Assembly (NCBI GenBank): GCA_905203015.1
Contig: CAJKUC010000001.1
Coordinates: 1-64,000 of the forward strand
Reading direction: 5' to 3'
DNA: 64,000 nt
Source of the DNA: an uncultured Christensenella sp.
GTDB taxonomy: Bacteria > Bacillota > Clostridia > Christensenellales > Borkfalkiaceae
In this document: positions 16,719 through 25,003 of the stretch, one piece after another
How the letters are laid out: every line of letters begins with the position of its first letter
Numbering within the stretch: the first letter of the stretch is position 1
The notes under the pieces: generated by a model
Seen by the model: only the letters and a program-made list of their open reading frames with translations
Database searches by the model: none
Told to the model about the DNA's origin: nothing
Program-made: the position numbers and the translations under genes

Positions 16719-17702
16719 ATGGAAAATGCAGGCGCAAAAATGCGCGAAGAAGCGAAAAAAGAAAAACGGATCAAGAAAAAAACGGGCGGCAGGCGGAATC
16801 TTTTCGCCCGGTTCTGGCCGCTGTATCTGATGTTGTTGCCGTTGATCGTATATTTGTTTATCTTCAATTATTATCCGATGTTCGGCTTGCAGATCGCTTT
16901 CAAAGATTGGTACGTAAGAAAGGGGATCTGGGGCAGCCCGTGGGCGACGACGGACGGAAAACTCGATTTGTTCAAACATTTCTCGCAACTTTTCGGTACG
17001 TCGCTGTTTAAGGAAAAACTCGTCAATACGTTGAGGATTTCGCTTCTGAAAATGCTGTTCGGGTTTCCCGCGCCCATCATTCTGGTGCTTGCGCTGAACG
17101 AATTGCCTTCGGCGCGTTTCGCGAAATTCACGCAGTCTGTTTCGTACATACCTCACTTTTTATCATGGGTGGTGCTCGGCGGAATTTTCTTATCGCTCGA
17201 TAAATCGGCGGCGTTTCAGGGGATCATGCTGAAACTGTTCGGAAAAAACGTGCATTTTTTCAGCGACGATAATCTGTATATAGGTTTTTTGATTTTTTCC
17301 GATATTTATAAAGAAGTGGGCTGGGGCACGATCATCTATCTTGCCACGCTGATGAATATCGATCCGCAGTTGTACGAGGCGGCTTCGCTCGACGGGGCGG
17401 GAAGATTCAAAAAAATCGTCTATATCACGTTGCCCGGGCTGCTTCCCGCGATTTCGTTCAACGCGATTCTTACGCTTTCCAATATTATGTACGCGGGATT
17501 CGATCAGATTTATAATACGTATAACAGCGTGCTTTCTGGCAAGGGCGAAACGCTTGAAATGTATCTCTTTTCTCTCGGTATCACGGGCGGCAACTATTCG
17601 CTTTCAACGGCGATCGGCTTATTCAATTCGCTGATCGGCTGCGTGCTCGTCGTCATCACGAATAAACTGACGAAAATGATCGGAGGCGAAGGAATATGGT
17701 GA
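16719..17702 (+). CDS. ABC sugar transporter permease, LplB type
   Basis: About 327 residues with six predicted membrane segments. A basic N-terminal tail precedes FWPLYLMLLPLIVYLFIFNY. The cytoplasmic EAA loop reads YEAASLDGAGRFKKIVYITL, the contact site for the ATPase. The long first outside loop (FKDWYVRKGIWGSPWA) is typical of the LplB group of CUT1 importers, which work with large solute-binding lipoproteins. ATG 16719 is chosen over GTG 16707 because GGAG lies six bases before it. The gene overlaps the next permease by seven bases. No ATP-binding subunit is encoded nearby, usual for CUT1 systems that share one ATPase. Confidence 0.92.
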   Translation: MENAGAKMREEAKKEKRIKKKTGGRRNLFARFWPLYLMLLPLIVYLFIFNYYPMFGLQIAFKDWYVRKGIWGSPWATTDGKLDLFKHFSQLFGTSLFKEKLVNTLRISLLKMLFGFPAPIILVLALNELPSARFAKFTQSVSYIPHFLSWVVLGGIFLSLDKSAAFQGIMLKLFGKNVHFFSDDNLYIGFLIFSDIYKEVGWGTIIYLATLMNIDPQLYEAASLDGAGRFKKIVYITLPGLLPAISFNAILTLSNIMYAGFDQIYNTYNSVLSGKGETLEMYLFSLGITGGNYSLSTAIGLFNSLIGCVLVVITNKLTKMIGGEGIW

Positions 17703-18624
17703 AACGGGAAAACGAAAGAAACGAAACGCAAAGGCGGAAAGGAGACGGAAAATTCAAAACGTATTTAAAATCCGTTTTCGGAAAAAATCCTTCCGATATA
17801 CGCTGTAACGTGATCTTGTATCTGATTACTCTCATTTTTCTCGCGGTGCTGATCGCGCCGTTCGTATATGTGGTGACGGAATCCTTCCGTTCGAGGCAAC
17901 TCGTGAACGGTTTGCCCGTGGAAGTGTGGAGTTTTTCGGCGTATAAATCCGTCCTCGGCAACAGCAATATTTTCCGCGCTTATATCAACACCATCGTGGT
18001 GACGATCGTGGGTACGGCGGTGGCTGTGGCGTTGACGACGGTGGGCGCGTATCCGCTCTCGAAAAAGGAACTTCCGGGGCGGCAGGCGGCGTTGATTTAC
18101 GTATTGATCACCATGCTCTTTTCGGGCGGGCTTATTCCGTTTTATATCCTGATCAGAAACGTCCTGCAACTGACGGACAGTTATTTCGTGTATATCGCAG
18201 TGGGCGCGACGGGCGCGTTTAATATCTTTGTGGTGAAAAACTATTTTCAGGGGATCCCCGCGGAACTGAGCGAATCCGCTTCTTTAGACGGCGCGGGAGA
18301 ACTGAGAATCTTCTTTTCGATCTATCTGCCGCTTTCAAAGCCGATTATTGCCACGGTGGCGTTATGGGTGGCTGTGGGCAAATGGAACGATTATATGACG
18401 GGGCTTTTATACATTAAATCGCAGGAAAAACTGCTGATACAGAATATTTTGAGGGATATGCTTTCCAAAGCCACGTCCACTTCGGGCATCGGCGGAGATT
18501 CTTCGATGCAGGCGCTGGCGGAATCGGTGAGGTGGTCGTTTCCATTATTCCCATTATGCTGATTTATCCTTTCGTGCAGAAATATTTCACGAAAGGCGTT
18601 ATGGTGGGCTCGGTGAAAGGCTGA
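17696..18624 (+). pseudogene. ABC sugar transporter permease, YtcP type, frameshifted near the 3' end
   Basis: Second permease of the importer: membrane segments from LYLITLIFLAVLIAPFVYVV onward, EAA loop SESASLDGAGELRIFFSIYL. The open frame ends early at 18562 with WSFPLFPLC. The expected C-terminus is present in another frame from 18532 to the TGA at 18622-18624: VVVSIIPIMLIYP, then FVQKYFTKGVMVGSVKG, the normal ending of the family. The break is at about 18530, and restoring frame requires adding 1, 4, 7 or 10 bases. Family members usually have three or so extra residues here, so ten missing bases is plausible. Either the transporter is inactivated by losing its last membrane segment, or the consensus has an error. 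Confidence 0.85.
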
Positions 18625-18646
18625 GCCGCGGTTAAGGATTTTGATT

Positions 18647-19558
18647 ATGACGGAAAAGAAATTTATTTTGGATACCGATATCGGCGACGATATCGACGAC
18701 GCATACGCGCTCGATCTGGCGTTGAAAAAGAATCTGCCTCTTCTCGGCGTGACTACCGTATTCAGGTGGACGGAAGAAAGGGCGCGGATCGCGAAAAAAA
18801 TGATCGCGTTGAGCGGAAAATCGATGCCCGTGTATTTCGGGCTGAAAGGCTCGTGGGGAGTGGAAGGGCATTGCTGCCAATGGACGGACGATCTTGCAAA
18901 AGAAGCGTATGCGCCCGATAACGAAAACGGCGCGGAAGAAGACGCGGTGGATTTCATTATAAACAGCGCGAAAAAATACAAGAAAAATCTTACGATTCTC
19001 GCGATCGGGCCGTTGACGAATATCGCGGCGGCGATCGAAAAAGATCCCCGGGCGATGAAAGAGATCGGCGGCGTGATTATGATGGGCGGAGATTACGCGA
19101 ATCAGTATGTGGAATGGAATATCCATTGCGACGTTGCGGCGGCGAAAAAAGTGTTTTCTTCCGATATTGAAATCACCGCGTTCGGCTGCGAAGTGACGTC
19201 GAAATTCGTGGTGAGCGACGAAGAACAGAATTTTATGCTGCATATGAAAGGAGACGCGTATAAGGAATATCTTTCCGAACTTACGAATTTTTGGCTGGTA
19301 TCGAAGTTGCCGGGCTGGAAAATCTGCCTGCACGACGTGATGGTGGTGCGGCAGGCATACGAAAATTATTGCGATCTGCGCGAGATATACGTACATCTTG
19401 AAACGGGCAGCGAATATCTGTACGGAATGACGGCGGATACGACGAAATTCGATCTTGTGGATAAACGAGGCGAAAAGAAAATCAGAATCGCCGTGAATCC
19501 CGATTTTAAAGAAATGATCAAAAACGAAATGAACGTTCTCGGTTTTAAGGAGGATTAA
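18647..19558 (+). CDS. Nucleoside hydrolase family protein
   Basis: About 303 residues, normal for nucleoside N-ribohydrolases. The N-terminal Ca2+-binding aspartate cluster DTDIGDDIDD (residues 9-18) is intact. ILAIGPLTNIAAAI, IMMGGDY and the late LHDVMVV aspartate (counterpart of the fourth Ca2+ ligand) are also present. The enzyme would hydrolyse the N-glycosidic bond of a ribonucleoside in the cytoplasm. The start ATG 18647 has AAGGA eight bases upstream. Its position between a sugar permease and the solute-binding protein of the same operon is unusual and suggests that the imported ligand carries a ribosyl or similar N-glycosidic unit, or that the enzyme has been recruited to another glycoside. 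Confidence 0.88.
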   Translation: MTEKKFILDTDIGDDIDDAYALDLALKKNLPLLGVTTVFRWTEERARIAKKMIALSGKSMPVYFGLKGSWGVEGHCCQWTDDLAKEAYAPDNENGAEEDAVDFIINSAKKYKKNLTILAIGPLTNIAAAIEKDPRAMKEIGGVIMMGGDYANQYVEWNIHCDVAAAKKVFSSDIEITAFGCEVTSKFVVSDEEQNFMLHMKGDAYKEYLSELTNFWLVSKLPGWKICLHDVMVVRQAYENYCDLREIYVHLETGSEYLYGMTADTTKFDLVDKRGEKKIRIAVNPDFKEMIKNEMNVLGFKED

Positions 19559-19561
19559 AAC

Positions 19562-21238
19562 ATGAAAAAAGCAATACGATTGACTTGTCTTGCACTGGCT
19601 GCGGCAACGGTTGTGCCTATGGCTTCCTGCCGTTCGGGCGGCGGCGGAAACGCCTCTTCGCAGAGCATACGTATTTTCACGTATTCGGGCGACGAGTACG
19701 CGGGCGCGAAAATGGATTCTGTTTTTCAGAAAATCGAATCCGACGTAGGCGTGGAAATTTCGTTCGAGGGCGCGAAGAGCGAAAATTATTATACGAAACT
19801 CACGCCCATGATGAACAGCATGGATCTGCCCGACGTTGTGTGGTCCGATCCCGAAAATTCCGAGGGCGCGTTCCAGCGCTGGGCGGATCCCACGCAGGAT
19901 CTTTTATGGAATCTCGACGAACTTCTGATCGGAAACGAAGATCGCTATCCGTATCTGAATAAACTGGTGTACAGCGATCAGTATAAAAATATTCAGTATT
20001 ACGGAGGACATTATCTTGTTCCCGCCGTGGAAACGAAAACGGCGTGGGCGATCTATTATCGCGCGGACTGGCTGGAAGCAATCGGCTTTGTAGGCGAAGA
20101 CGGAAAAGCGAAAGCCCCCGAAACCCTCGACGAATTCGAGGAAGTGATGAGCAAATTTTCGGGCGTGAATCTTTTCACCGACGCCAACGGAAATCCGTCC
20201 GGGCAGACGTACGGCATTTCGCCGAACACCTACAATTATTATCTGAATCCGTTGTACGGCGCGTTCGGCATCACGCCCGACTGGGATATCACCGACGGCG
20301 AAGAGGTTTCCTATATGTACGCGAGGAAACAATTCAAGCCCTATCTCGAATGGATGAACGCGATGTATAAAAAAGGCTGGATCGATCCCACGTTCAATCA
20401 GAATACGGGCGACACCGACCGCAATCAGTGGTACAACGGGAAAGTGGGCTGTATCATGACGAACGGCGAAGGGCATATGGAATGGGTAGTGGCGAATTTC
20501 GAGGACGCGAACGGCGCGGATAAAGTGATCGTCGGGCCTCCGCTTCTCGGCACGGGCAACACGTCTTCACTTACGGGAAAAACGCTCGGCGTGGAAGGCG
20601 AAAGAGGGTATTCCGACTGGGGCGGAGATTACGGCGGCTACGCAATCACGAAAGGCACGAAAGACGTATATAAAACGTTGGACCTTCTTGAATATCTTAT
20701 CAGTCCCGAAGGATCGAAACTGAGATTATACGGAATCGAAGGCACGCACTACACCTACGACGAAGAGGGAAATATCGTCGCCGATCTCGACGGAAGAAAT
20801 TCCGAACGCTCGAATTATTTCGGAAAAGTGAAAGACCTCGACGGGAATTCCGTGAACGCGGGGTTGCACGGCATGGGCAGCAGATTCGGCTACGCTGTGG
20901 ATTGGGACGAATTTGAAAAGAGCGGAAAGATAGAAATCGCCACGGATATCGGTTCTCTGTATCCCAAGTACGGCGCGCTTGTGCGGCAGGCCGTGGAGTA
21001 TACGAAATATTTGCAACATTCCAGACTCGTGAACGTTACGGCGTATCCCTCGCTCGTGTACAATAAACAGGCGGAAGTGAAAAATATTTCGTGGTCGTTC
21101 GTGAATAAGGCGATTATCGGCACGGCGAATCTCACGAGCGACTGGGACGGCATGATTTCCGATCTGCAGAAAGCGGGCTATAACGATATTAAAAACATCA
21201 TCAGAGAAACGGCGCAGGAATTGGGAATCATCGGCTGA
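19562..21238 (+). CDS. Extracellular solute-binding lipoprotein, family 1 (LplA type)
   Basis: 558 residues. The lipobox PMASC puts the lipidated residue at Cys23, followed by a Gly/Ser linker. The body starts IRIFTYSGDEYAGAKMDSVF and has the WADPTQDLLWNLDELL and YYRADWLEAIGF segments characteristic of large CUT1 binding proteins partnered with LplB/YtcP permeases. It captures an oligosaccharide or related ligand outside the membrane and hands it to the two permeases encoded 2-3 kb upstream. An AAGGAGG site stands directly before the ATG, four bases after the nucleoside hydrolase stop. Ligand unknown. Confidence 0.9.
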   Translation: MKKAIRLTCLALAAATVVPMASCRSGGGGNASSQSIRIFTYSGDEYAGAKMDSVFQKIESDVGVEISFEGAKSENYYTKLTPMMNSMDLPDVVWSDPENSEGAFQRWADPTQDLLWNLDELLIGNEDRYPYLNKLVYSDQYKNIQYYGGHYLVPAVETKTAWAIYYRADWLEAIGFVGEDGKAKAPETLDEFEEVMSKFSGVNLFTDANGNPSGQTYGISPNTYNYYLNPLYGAFGITPDWDITDGEEVSYMYARKQFKPYLEWMNAMYKKGWIDPTFNQNTGDTDRNQWYNGKVGCIMTNGEGHMEWVVANFEDANGADKVIVGPPLLGTGNTSSLTGKTLGVEGERGYSDWGGDYGGYAITKGTKDVYKTLDLLEYLISPEGSKLRLYGIEGTHYTYDEEGNIVADLDGRNSERSNYFGKVKDLDGNSVNAGLHGMGSRFGYAVDWDEFEKSGKIEIATDIGSLYPKYGALVRQAVEYTKYLQHSRLVNVTAYPSLVYNKQAEVKNISWSFVNKAIIGTANLTSDWDGMISDLQKAGYNDIKNIIRETAQELGIIG

Positions 21239-21250
21239 CAAAACGAATAT

Positions 21251-21294
21251 TGCGGCAGACGAAACGCTTGAAAACGGCGGGGGTGTTTGCCGCA
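21251..21294 (+). other. Intercistronic stem-loop
   Basis: TGCGGCA (21251-21257) pairs with TGCCGCA (21288-21294) in the gap after the binding-protein gene. No strong T-run follows, so it is more likely an mRNA-stabilising or attenuating hairpin than a full stop. Confidence 0.4.
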
Positions 21295-21318
21295 GACCTT
21301 TAATAAAACGAGGTGCAC

Positions 21319-22797
21319 ATGAAAAAAATATTATCGGGCGCGCTTGCCGTTCTGCTTGCCGTTTCCGCGATGTCTTTCTCGTCGTGCGGGAAGGATGATA
21401 AAAAAAGCGGCGAATTCGACGAAAGCAATATTGTGCTCAGTTTTTCCGCAATGAGCGACATCCACCAGCAGGTGGGGCAGGAGAAGGTGAAAGATAAACT
21501 CGTCCGCGCGCTCGATTATGCGGAAGAACTTGCGGGCGGAGCGCTCGACGTAGCGCTGTTTGCCGGCGATCTCACGGAGGATACGTGGGAAAAAACGGGG
21601 CTGAAAGATCAGCCGGATTACACCACAGAATATAACGCGGATATCGCAATGCTGAAAACGGCGATCGAAGAAGGCATCGACGTGAACGAAACGGGCGTTT
21701 TTTATTGCCTCGGTAATCACGATACAGATCCTTCCGTGCTCGGCGACGTGATGACGGAAATGCCTGCATTGTTTTACAGCCAGTTGGGCGAAGAATTTTT
21801 CCGCATCGATACGGCGGATTCCGAACCCGCCGAGGGCAGACGGCATGCCGTGGTGAACGGCTATCATTTTCTTTCCGTGAATCCCGCAAGATACTGGACG
21901 TTGAACGGCTATGAAAAATCGACGCTGGATTGGCTGGACGAAAAACTTTCGACGATCACGAAGGAATCGCCCGATCGGTATGTTTTCGTTACGGCGCACC
22001 CGCCTGTATACGAAACGGTGAACGGTTCCTGCGCCACCACCTGGGGCGACGCGGATATTGCCGCCGTTATCTCGAAATATCCGCAGGTGGTGTATTTCAG
22101 CGGGCACATTCATAACGTTTTGCAGGATGAAACGCAGATCAGCCAGAACGGCGCGTTCACCGCGCTCGATTGCGGCAGCGTGAAATATACGGGCTGGATG
22201 AACAACGTAAACGACAATCTGATTAAATTCGATAACGACGTAGGCACGCGTATCGACGATTTTTCGGAAGGTCTGCTCGTTCAGGCGGACGTCAACGGGA
22301 ATCTGCGCGTGCAACGTTGCGATTACGTGACGAAAAACGTGATTAAAGACGCATGGGAACTTTCTTATCCGCAAAGCGATGGTTCGCATCTGAAAAAATA
22401 CGATAACGAGAGCAGAAAGGCAAACAACGCCGCTCCCGTGTTCGCAAGTTCTTCCGCGCTCACCGTGACGGCATCGGGCAACGACGTTTCCTGCGTGTGG
22501 CAGGCGGCAACGGATGACGACATGGTGCGTTACTATACGCTTACCGTGTATAACGTGAACGATACGAAAAAAACGAAAGTCAAGACGTTCTATCTCGGAA
22601 CGTTTACCTATCGCTACGATCGTGTGGAAGATATGCCGGAAAGCGAATCGTGGAAATTCACGATCGACGATATGAAGAAGTATTGCGAAACGTATAAAAC
22701 GGAGTATACGGGCGAGTATTATTTCGAGTTGCGCGCGGTGGACGTATGGTTTGCCCGCAGCGAGGTGATCACCGCTTTGTTTTCTGCGGCGGAATAA
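21319..22797 (+). CDS. Calcineurin-like metallophosphoesterase lipoprotein
   Basis: 492 residues. Lipobox SFSSC gives Cys23. The five metallophosphoesterase blocks are present in order: SDIHQQ, GDLTED, GNHDTD, AHPP and GHIH, the ligands for a two-metal phosphoesterase site. An extra C-terminal fibronectin-like domain (about 385-490, VTASGNDVSCVWQAATDDD) follows. It would hydrolyse phosphomono- or diesters at the outer face of the membrane. ATG 21319 is preferred to GTG 21313 because GAGGTG immediately precedes it. Lying behind an importer operon with a nucleoside hydrolase, it may strip phosphate from nucleotides before uptake, which is inference. Confidence 0.87.
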   Translation: MKKILSGALAVLLAVSAMSFSSCGKDDKKSGEFDESNIVLSFSAMSDIHQQVGQEKVKDKLVRALDYAEELAGGALDVALFAGDLTEDTWEKTGLKDQPDYTTEYNADIAMLKTAIEEGIDVNETGVFYCLGNHDTDPSVLGDVMTEMPALFYSQLGEEFFRIDTADSEPAEGRRHAVVNGYHFLSVNPARYWTLNGYEKSTLDWLDEKLSTITKESPDRYVFVTAHPPVYETVNGSCATTWGDADIAAVISKYPQVVYFSGHIHNVLQDETQISQNGAFTALDCGSVKYTGWMNNVNDNLIKFDNDVGTRIDDFSEGLLVQADVNGNLRVQRCDYVTKNVIKDAWELSYPQSDGSHLKKYDNESRKANNAAPVFASSSALTVTASGNDVSCVWQAATDDDMVRYYTLTVYNVNDTKKTKVKTFYLGTFTYRYDRVEDMPESESWKFTIDDMKKYCETYKTEYTGEYYFELRAVDVWFARSEVITALFSAAE

Positions 22798-22847
22798 AAA
22801 ATAAGCGCTTTGAAAGCGAGATCTTAACGGCTTAACGGCGAAAACAG

Positions 22848-22890
22848 ATTCCGCCCCACCGAAATATCGGCAACGGGCGGGATTTTCTTT
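22848..22890 (+). terminator. Terminator after the phosphoesterase gene
   Basis: ATTCCGCCC (22848-22856) pairs with GGGCGGGAT (22875-22883, one G-U), then TTTCTTTTC. A smaller hairpin, GCGCTTTGAAAGCG, lies just upstream at 22805. Confidence 0.65.
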
Positions 22891-22978
22891 TCGGTTTTCC
22901 CGAAACGGAGAAAACAGCGTGAAAACCGCCCCGATCAAACGCCGATTTTCGGAAAATGCCGTTCGGAACGCAAAAAAA

Positions 22979-23007
22979 TTGACATTAATAATCAGAAGTA
23001 GTATAAT
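22979..23007 (+). promoter_or_regulatory. Perfect consensus promoter for the GDPD gene
   Basis: TTGACA (22979-22984), exactly 17 bases, TATAAT (23002-23007). Confidence 0.9.
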
Positions 23008-23067
23008 CGGAATGCAATTTGCGGGATAATGCGAATACGTTTCCCGGAAACGAATAAGGACGAACAT

Positions 23068-23787
23068 ATGAACACGGTGAAGATAGAAAAACAAAATACG
23101 AGACTGATCGCGCACAGAGGCGTGAGCGGAATAGAGAGGGAAAATACCGCCGCGGCGTTCGTTGCCGCGGGCAACCGGGGCTATTACGGCATAGAAACCG
23201 ACGTGCACGTGACGAAAGACGGCAAATACATTATTATTCACGACGACGATACGAAAAGGGTGTTCGGCACGGAATACTCCGTAGAGGGGAGCGATTTCGA
23301 TCTTTTGCGCTCGCTGCGCCTTACGGATAAGAACGGCGACGAACGGGGGGATCTGTGCCTGCCGACATTGGATGAATACCTCGGAATATGCAGAACGTAT
23401 GATAAAATCGGCGTTCTGGAATTGAAAAACGCCATGGAAAAGGCGCAGATAAAAGAAATTTACGAAACGGCGAAAAAGAAATACGATTTGACGAAAATGA
23501 TTTTCATATCGTTTTGTTATGAAAATCTTGCCGTTTTAAGATCGCTCGACGCGAAGATTCGTCTGCAGTTTTTAACGGGCGAAGAAGTAAACGATACGCT
23601 GATCGGCAAATTGAAAAAATACGGGCTCGGGCTCGATATTTATTTTGAAAAACTTACGGCGGAAAACGTAAAACTTTTGAAACAAAACGGCGTAGAGGTG
23701 AATTGCTGGACGGTAGACGATAAATCGGCTGCGGAACGGCTTATTTCCTACGGCGTGGACTATATCACGACGGATATACTCGAATAA
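23068..23787 (+). CDS. Glycerophosphodiester phosphodiesterase
   Basis: About 239 residues, a complete cytoplasmic GDPD TIM barrel. RLIAHRGVSGIERENTAAAF carries the His-Arg pair and the Glu-Asn metal and phosphate site. GIETDVHVTKDG supplies the second Glu and Asp, and IIHDDDTKRV the general His. GVLELKN and the ending WTVDDKSAAERLISYGVDYI are also typical. It cleaves glycerophosphodiesters to glycerol 3-phosphate and an alcohol, recycling phospholipid headgroups. ATG 23068 is used because AAGGA lies about eight bases before it, and the upstream in-frame ATG at 23029 does not. Expression should be high and constitutive given the consensus promoter. Confidence 0.93.
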   Translation: MNTVKIEKQNTRLIAHRGVSGIERENTAAAFVAAGNRGYYGIETDVHVTKDGKYIIIHDDDTKRVFGTEYSVEGSDFDLLRSLRLTDKNGDERGDLCLPTLDEYLGICRTYDKIGVLELKNAMEKAQIKEIYETAKKKYDLTKMIFISFCYENLAVLRSLDAKIRLQFLTGEEVNDTLIGKLKKYGLGLDIYFEKLTAENVKLLKQNGVEVNCWTVDDKSAAERLISYGVDYITTDILE

Positions 23788-23807
23788 ACGGATATTTTCA
23801 ATCGGAG

Positions 23808-23832
23808 GCAAAAAGACGGGCTCGTTTTTTGC
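23808..23832 (+). terminator. Terminator after the GDPD gene
   Basis: GCAAAA.GACG pairs with CGTTTTTTGC around a short GGCT loop. The T-run is inside the right arm, so it is compact and may leak into the next gene. Confidence 0.55.
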
Positions 23833-23856
23833 GTGATCGGAAGGCTGCGGCGACAA

Positions 23857-24453
23857 ATGAAAAAATGGCAGATAATTAAAACGGTATTATATTTCCTTCT
23901 GGCGGTTCTCGTGGGCGTGTTTTTTAACGTGTTGCTCGAAAACGTACGCTATGTAGTGGGCCCGCTGATGATCGTATATGGGCTGGAATCGATCGTGGTG
24001 CACCTCGCGCTGAAAAAAAAGTTCTCCGAAGAGAACGAATGTTTTCGGGGTGTTTTCGAGGTGACGCTGGGCGTTTTACTGTTGCTGTCGAAAGAAATTT
24101 CTTACGAAAGCGCATGCATTATATGGGCGATCTGGTCGATTTTCCGCGAAACGCGGGAACTGGAGGAAATATTTAAGCGGATCGAACATAAAATACCGGT
24201 GATCGTCGATCTGGCGGAATCCGTTTTTTCGATTATCATTTCCATTTTGTTGATTCTGAATCCCGAAGAATATCATATTGCGATTCATGCCGTGTTCCTG
24301 ATCGTGGAATTGATTTCCACCGTATCTTTGCCCTATTTCAGAAGTTATTATATCAAACGCAACGGAAAACTCAAGCCCGACGAATTGAAAGCGGAACTGA
24401 ATCCTTCCGCAGAAGAAAAAGAGGAAAGAAGGGATTCGGGGGCAGATTTATAA
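23857..24453 (+). CDS. Multi-span membrane protein, DUF308-like
   Basis: About 198 residues with six hydrophobic segments in three pairs, the layout of the HdeD/DUF308 family: LYFLLAVLVGVFFNVLL, VVGPLMIVYGLESIVVHLAL, FEVTLGVLLLLS, ACIIWAIWSIF, VFSIIISILLILN and IHAVFLIVELISTVSLPYF. It ends in a charged, Glu-rich tail. Family function is unknown (acid resistance is reported for E. coli HdeD). ATG 23857 is a choice of convenience; GTG 23833 would add eight residues, and neither has an ideal ribosome site. Confidence 0.7.
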   Translation: MKKWQIIKTVLYFLLAVLVGVFFNVLLENVRYVVGPLMIVYGLESIVVHLALKKKFSEENECFRGVFEVTLGVLLLLSKEISYESACIIWAIWSIFRETRELEEIFKRIEHKIPVIVDLAESVFSIIISILLILNPEEYHIAIHAVFLIVELISTVSLPYFRSYYIKRNGKLKPDELKAELNPSAEEKEERRDSGADL

Positions 24454-24503
24454 ATTCGGTAAGATTTCCGCAGCCGCGAATCATATAAAATAAATGAATA
24501 AAC

Positions 24504-24543
24504 AAAACAAACCGTAAGCGCAGAAACGCGAGCGGTTTGTTTT
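24504..24543 (+). terminator. Strong terminator
   Basis: AAAACAAACCG (24504-24514) pairs perfectly with CGGTTTGTTTT (24533-24543). Confidence 0.85.
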
Positions 24544-24672
24544 CATGAGGCGAAAGAAGCGATGAAATGCCAAGAAACGGTGAAAAGCGACAAAAAACGA
24601 CCAAACGTTCGTAAGAAAACGGCAAAGAAAGAGAGGGAAACAAGAAAAAACGAAAAAATAAGCGAAAAATTA

Positions 24673-24702
24673 TTGACAAAAACGGACGCGTACGCTTATA
24701 AT
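24673..24702 (+). promoter_or_regulatory. Promoter for the small ORF and the purine-rich secreted protein
   Basis: TTGACA (24673-24678), 18 bases, TATAAT (24697-24702). Confidence 0.75.
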
Positions 24703-24766
24703 GGTTGACGTGTGCACAATAAAAAAGCAAACTAGTTTATAATAAGGGAATAAGGCGAAAGAAAAA

Positions 24767-24934
24767 ATGGACGAAGACGGGAGAAGAAAAAAGTATTTTT
24801 GTGCGAAAATCGTGGTGGAGACAATCGGAGAAAAGGATATCGTGAGATGTTCCGGGAAACAAGACGAACCCGACGGAAATATATCGGATCGCGTGGTGTC
24901 CGACCCGTACGATTGGCTCGGTACGTTGAGTTGA
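24767..24934 (+). CDS. 55-residue ORF of unknown function
   Basis: An open frame from ATG 24767 to TGA 24934, 65 bases after a good promoter and 69 bases before the next gene. The product starts MDEDGRRKKYFCAKIVVETI and ends SDPYDWLGTLS. It is charged, with two cysteines (residues 12 and 28) and no signal or membrane segment. Upstream AAGGCGAAAG could act as a weak ribosome site. I do not recognise it. It might be a genuine small protein, a leader peptide for the following gene, or chance. In favour, it fills the only space between promoter and downstream gene in the purine-rich style of that gene. Confidence 0.35.
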   Translation: MDEDGRRKKYFCAKIVVETIGEKDIVRCSGKQDEPDGNISDRVVSDPYDWLGTLS

Positions 24935-25003
24935 AGAAACGACGGGAAGAGAGAGAAGGACAAGCAAGAGAAAGAAAAGAAAAACAAAAGAGGGAAAAAA
25001 CAG

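Noticed and set aside
21331..23241. 636-codon minus-strand frame
   Set aside because: Spans the phosphoesterase gene, a terminator, a promoter and the start of the GDPD gene on the other strand. It cannot be one protein.
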